Shown piece after piece: positions 5,872 through 6,633 of a DNA stretch of 6,633 nucleotides. The stretch's first letter is position 1. Every line of letters begins with the position of its first letter. The notes below the pieces were generated by a model, which was not told the DNA's origin, made no database searches, and saw nothing but the letters and a program-made list of their open reading frames with translations. A program made the position numbers and the translations under genes. Source of the DNA: Gammaproteobacteria bacterium (GTDB lineage Bacteria; Pseudomonadota; Gammaproteobacteria; Chromatiales; Chromatiaceae); NCBI GenBank assembly GCA_030621975.1, contig JAUXGQ010000089.1:1-6633 (forward strand). The letters run 5' to 3'.

Positions 5872-6633
5872 TCAGGTCTTTGCCGATTTCTTGTTCGGCA
5901 GCGCATTGTATATGTGCACATCGCGCTGGGGGTACGGGATCGAGATGCCTTCCCTGTCGAACGCTTCTTTGACGGCACGGGTAATATCCCAGTACACGGT
6001 CCAGTAGTCGGCCGGTGTAGTCCACGGACGAACAACGAAATTCACCGACGAGTCCGCGAGTTCGTGCAGCTTGATGACGGGCTCCGGATCCTTGAATACC
6101 AGCTCATGGGACCGGACGATCTCATCCAGGATGCGAAGCGTGTCCTGGATGTTATCCTCGTAACCGATGCCGAACACCATGTCGACACGACGCTTGTCAC
6201 TGCCCGTGGCATTGGTGATCACCCCACCCCAAACCGAATTGTTGGGCACGATGACGGACTTGTTATCCGGTGTCCTGATTTCGACGGAGAGAAGATTCAT
6301 CGAATTGACCTTGCCCAGGACCCCGGCGACCTCGATGACATCACCCACATCGAATGGGCGGTAGAGCAGGATCAGGATACCGCTGGCGAAATTGCCAAGC
6401 GAGTCTTGCAAGGCGAAAGCCACTACGAAGCCGGCAGCGCCGATCACCGCAAGTAACGGGCCAATATTGACCTCCAGCGCGGCCAGACCCACGATAACAC
6501 CGACGACCAATATCAGACGCCGAACCCCCTTCACCAGAAAATTAGCGAGCAATGTCGAGGTGCGCTTGGTCATTGTCAGCGCCTTTGACATCGCCTTGGC
6601 GGCGATGTTGGACAGAACAAGGAAGACGAGCAC
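5872..6633 (-). CDS. MscS-family mechanosensitive ion channel (C-terminal part)
   Basis: The C-terminal 253 residues of a small-conductance mechanosensitive channel. The window edge cuts the gene; the GTG at the edge should not be taken as the start. Compared with E. coli MscS, the fragment begins within the first membrane helix, so at least about 35-40 residues are missing. Visible are the second hydrophobic helix (about 38-53), the pore helix (about 57-91, GAAGFVVAFALQDSLGNFAS at 65-84), the RPFDVGD turn into the beta domain (92-98), the PNN motif and the C-terminal cytoplasmic domain ending near IPYPQRDVHIY. The channel opens on membrane tension to release solutes after hypo-osmotic shock. 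By alignment, pore-gate Leu105 and Leu109 of E. coli MscS are Phe69 and Phe73 here, and kink Gly113 is Asp77. The stop is TGA at 5874-5872. Confidence 0.92.
   Translation of the reverse strand: MLVFLVLSNIAAKAMSKALTMTKRTSTLLANFLVKGVRRLILVVGVIVGLAALEVNIGPLLAVIGAAGFVVAFALQDSLGNFASGILILLYRPFDVGDVIEVAGVLGKVNSMNLLSVEIRTPDNKSVIVPNNSVWGGVITNATGSDKRRVDMVFGIGYEDNIQDTLRILDEIVRSHELVFKDPEPVIKLHELADSSVNFVVRPWTTPADYWTVYWDITRAVKEAFDREGISIPYPQRDVHIYNALPNKKSAKT

Noticed and set aside
5770..6456. 228-residue plus-strand open frame opposite the MscS gene
   Set aside because: It is fully antisense to a clear MscS-family coding region, has no domain, and is a mirror of the real gene's codon bias.
6631..6633. GTG at the window edge as the start of the channel gene
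   Set aside because: The first membrane helix is incomplete there, so the true start lies outside the window.

Overview
The window looks like ordinary chromosome from a Gram-negative proteobacterium, most likely a free-living or environmental gammaproteobacterium. The support is indirect: moderately high GC, Shine-Dalgarno-led starts, an export signal on a type I copper protein, a secreted polyester depolymerase and an MscS-type channel. I cannot name a genus. I see no phage, transposon, CRISPR, tRNA or rRNA.

Layout, left to right. Bases 1-438 hold no convincing gene, only one strong hairpin (316-337) and a weakly coding-like open stretch (40-180). An AI-2E/PerM-family multispanning membrane protein (439-1554, +) is followed after 56 bases by a two-domain enzyme fusing a class II aldolase to a short-chain dehydrogenase (1611-3584, +). 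The gap between them carries two interleaved perfect inverted repeats, the second covering the enzyme's ribosome-binding region. After a candidate terminator comes a small exported cupredoxin on the minus strand (3627-3965). Divergent from it is a secreted short-chain polyhydroxyalkanoate depolymerase (4087-5307, +). A very small one-helix membrane protein of 42 residues (5354-5482, -) lies convergent to the depolymerase. An AT-rich non-coding gap (5483-5871) then carries a textbook plus-strand intrinsic terminator (5748-5771) and a 59-base long hairpin (5802-5860). The right edge is the C-terminal 253 residues of an MscS-family mechanosensitive channel (5872-6633, -), cut by the window end.

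The genes do not form one evident pathway. The membrane protein and the aldolase-dehydrogenase could be co-transcribed; the rest look like single-gene units facing different ways. The depolymerase would release hydroxyalkanoate monomers outside the cytoplasmic membrane, and the cupredoxin would carry electrons in the periplasm. The aldolase-dehydrogenase would work on a sugar-phosphate-like substrate in the cytosol, but no rhamnose or other sugar genes sit beside it.

I found no complete novel system. The items most worth checking are the 42-residue membrane protein, the pseudoknot-like leader at 1556-1608, and the plus-strand terminator plus long hairpin in a gap whose two flanking genes both read the other way.
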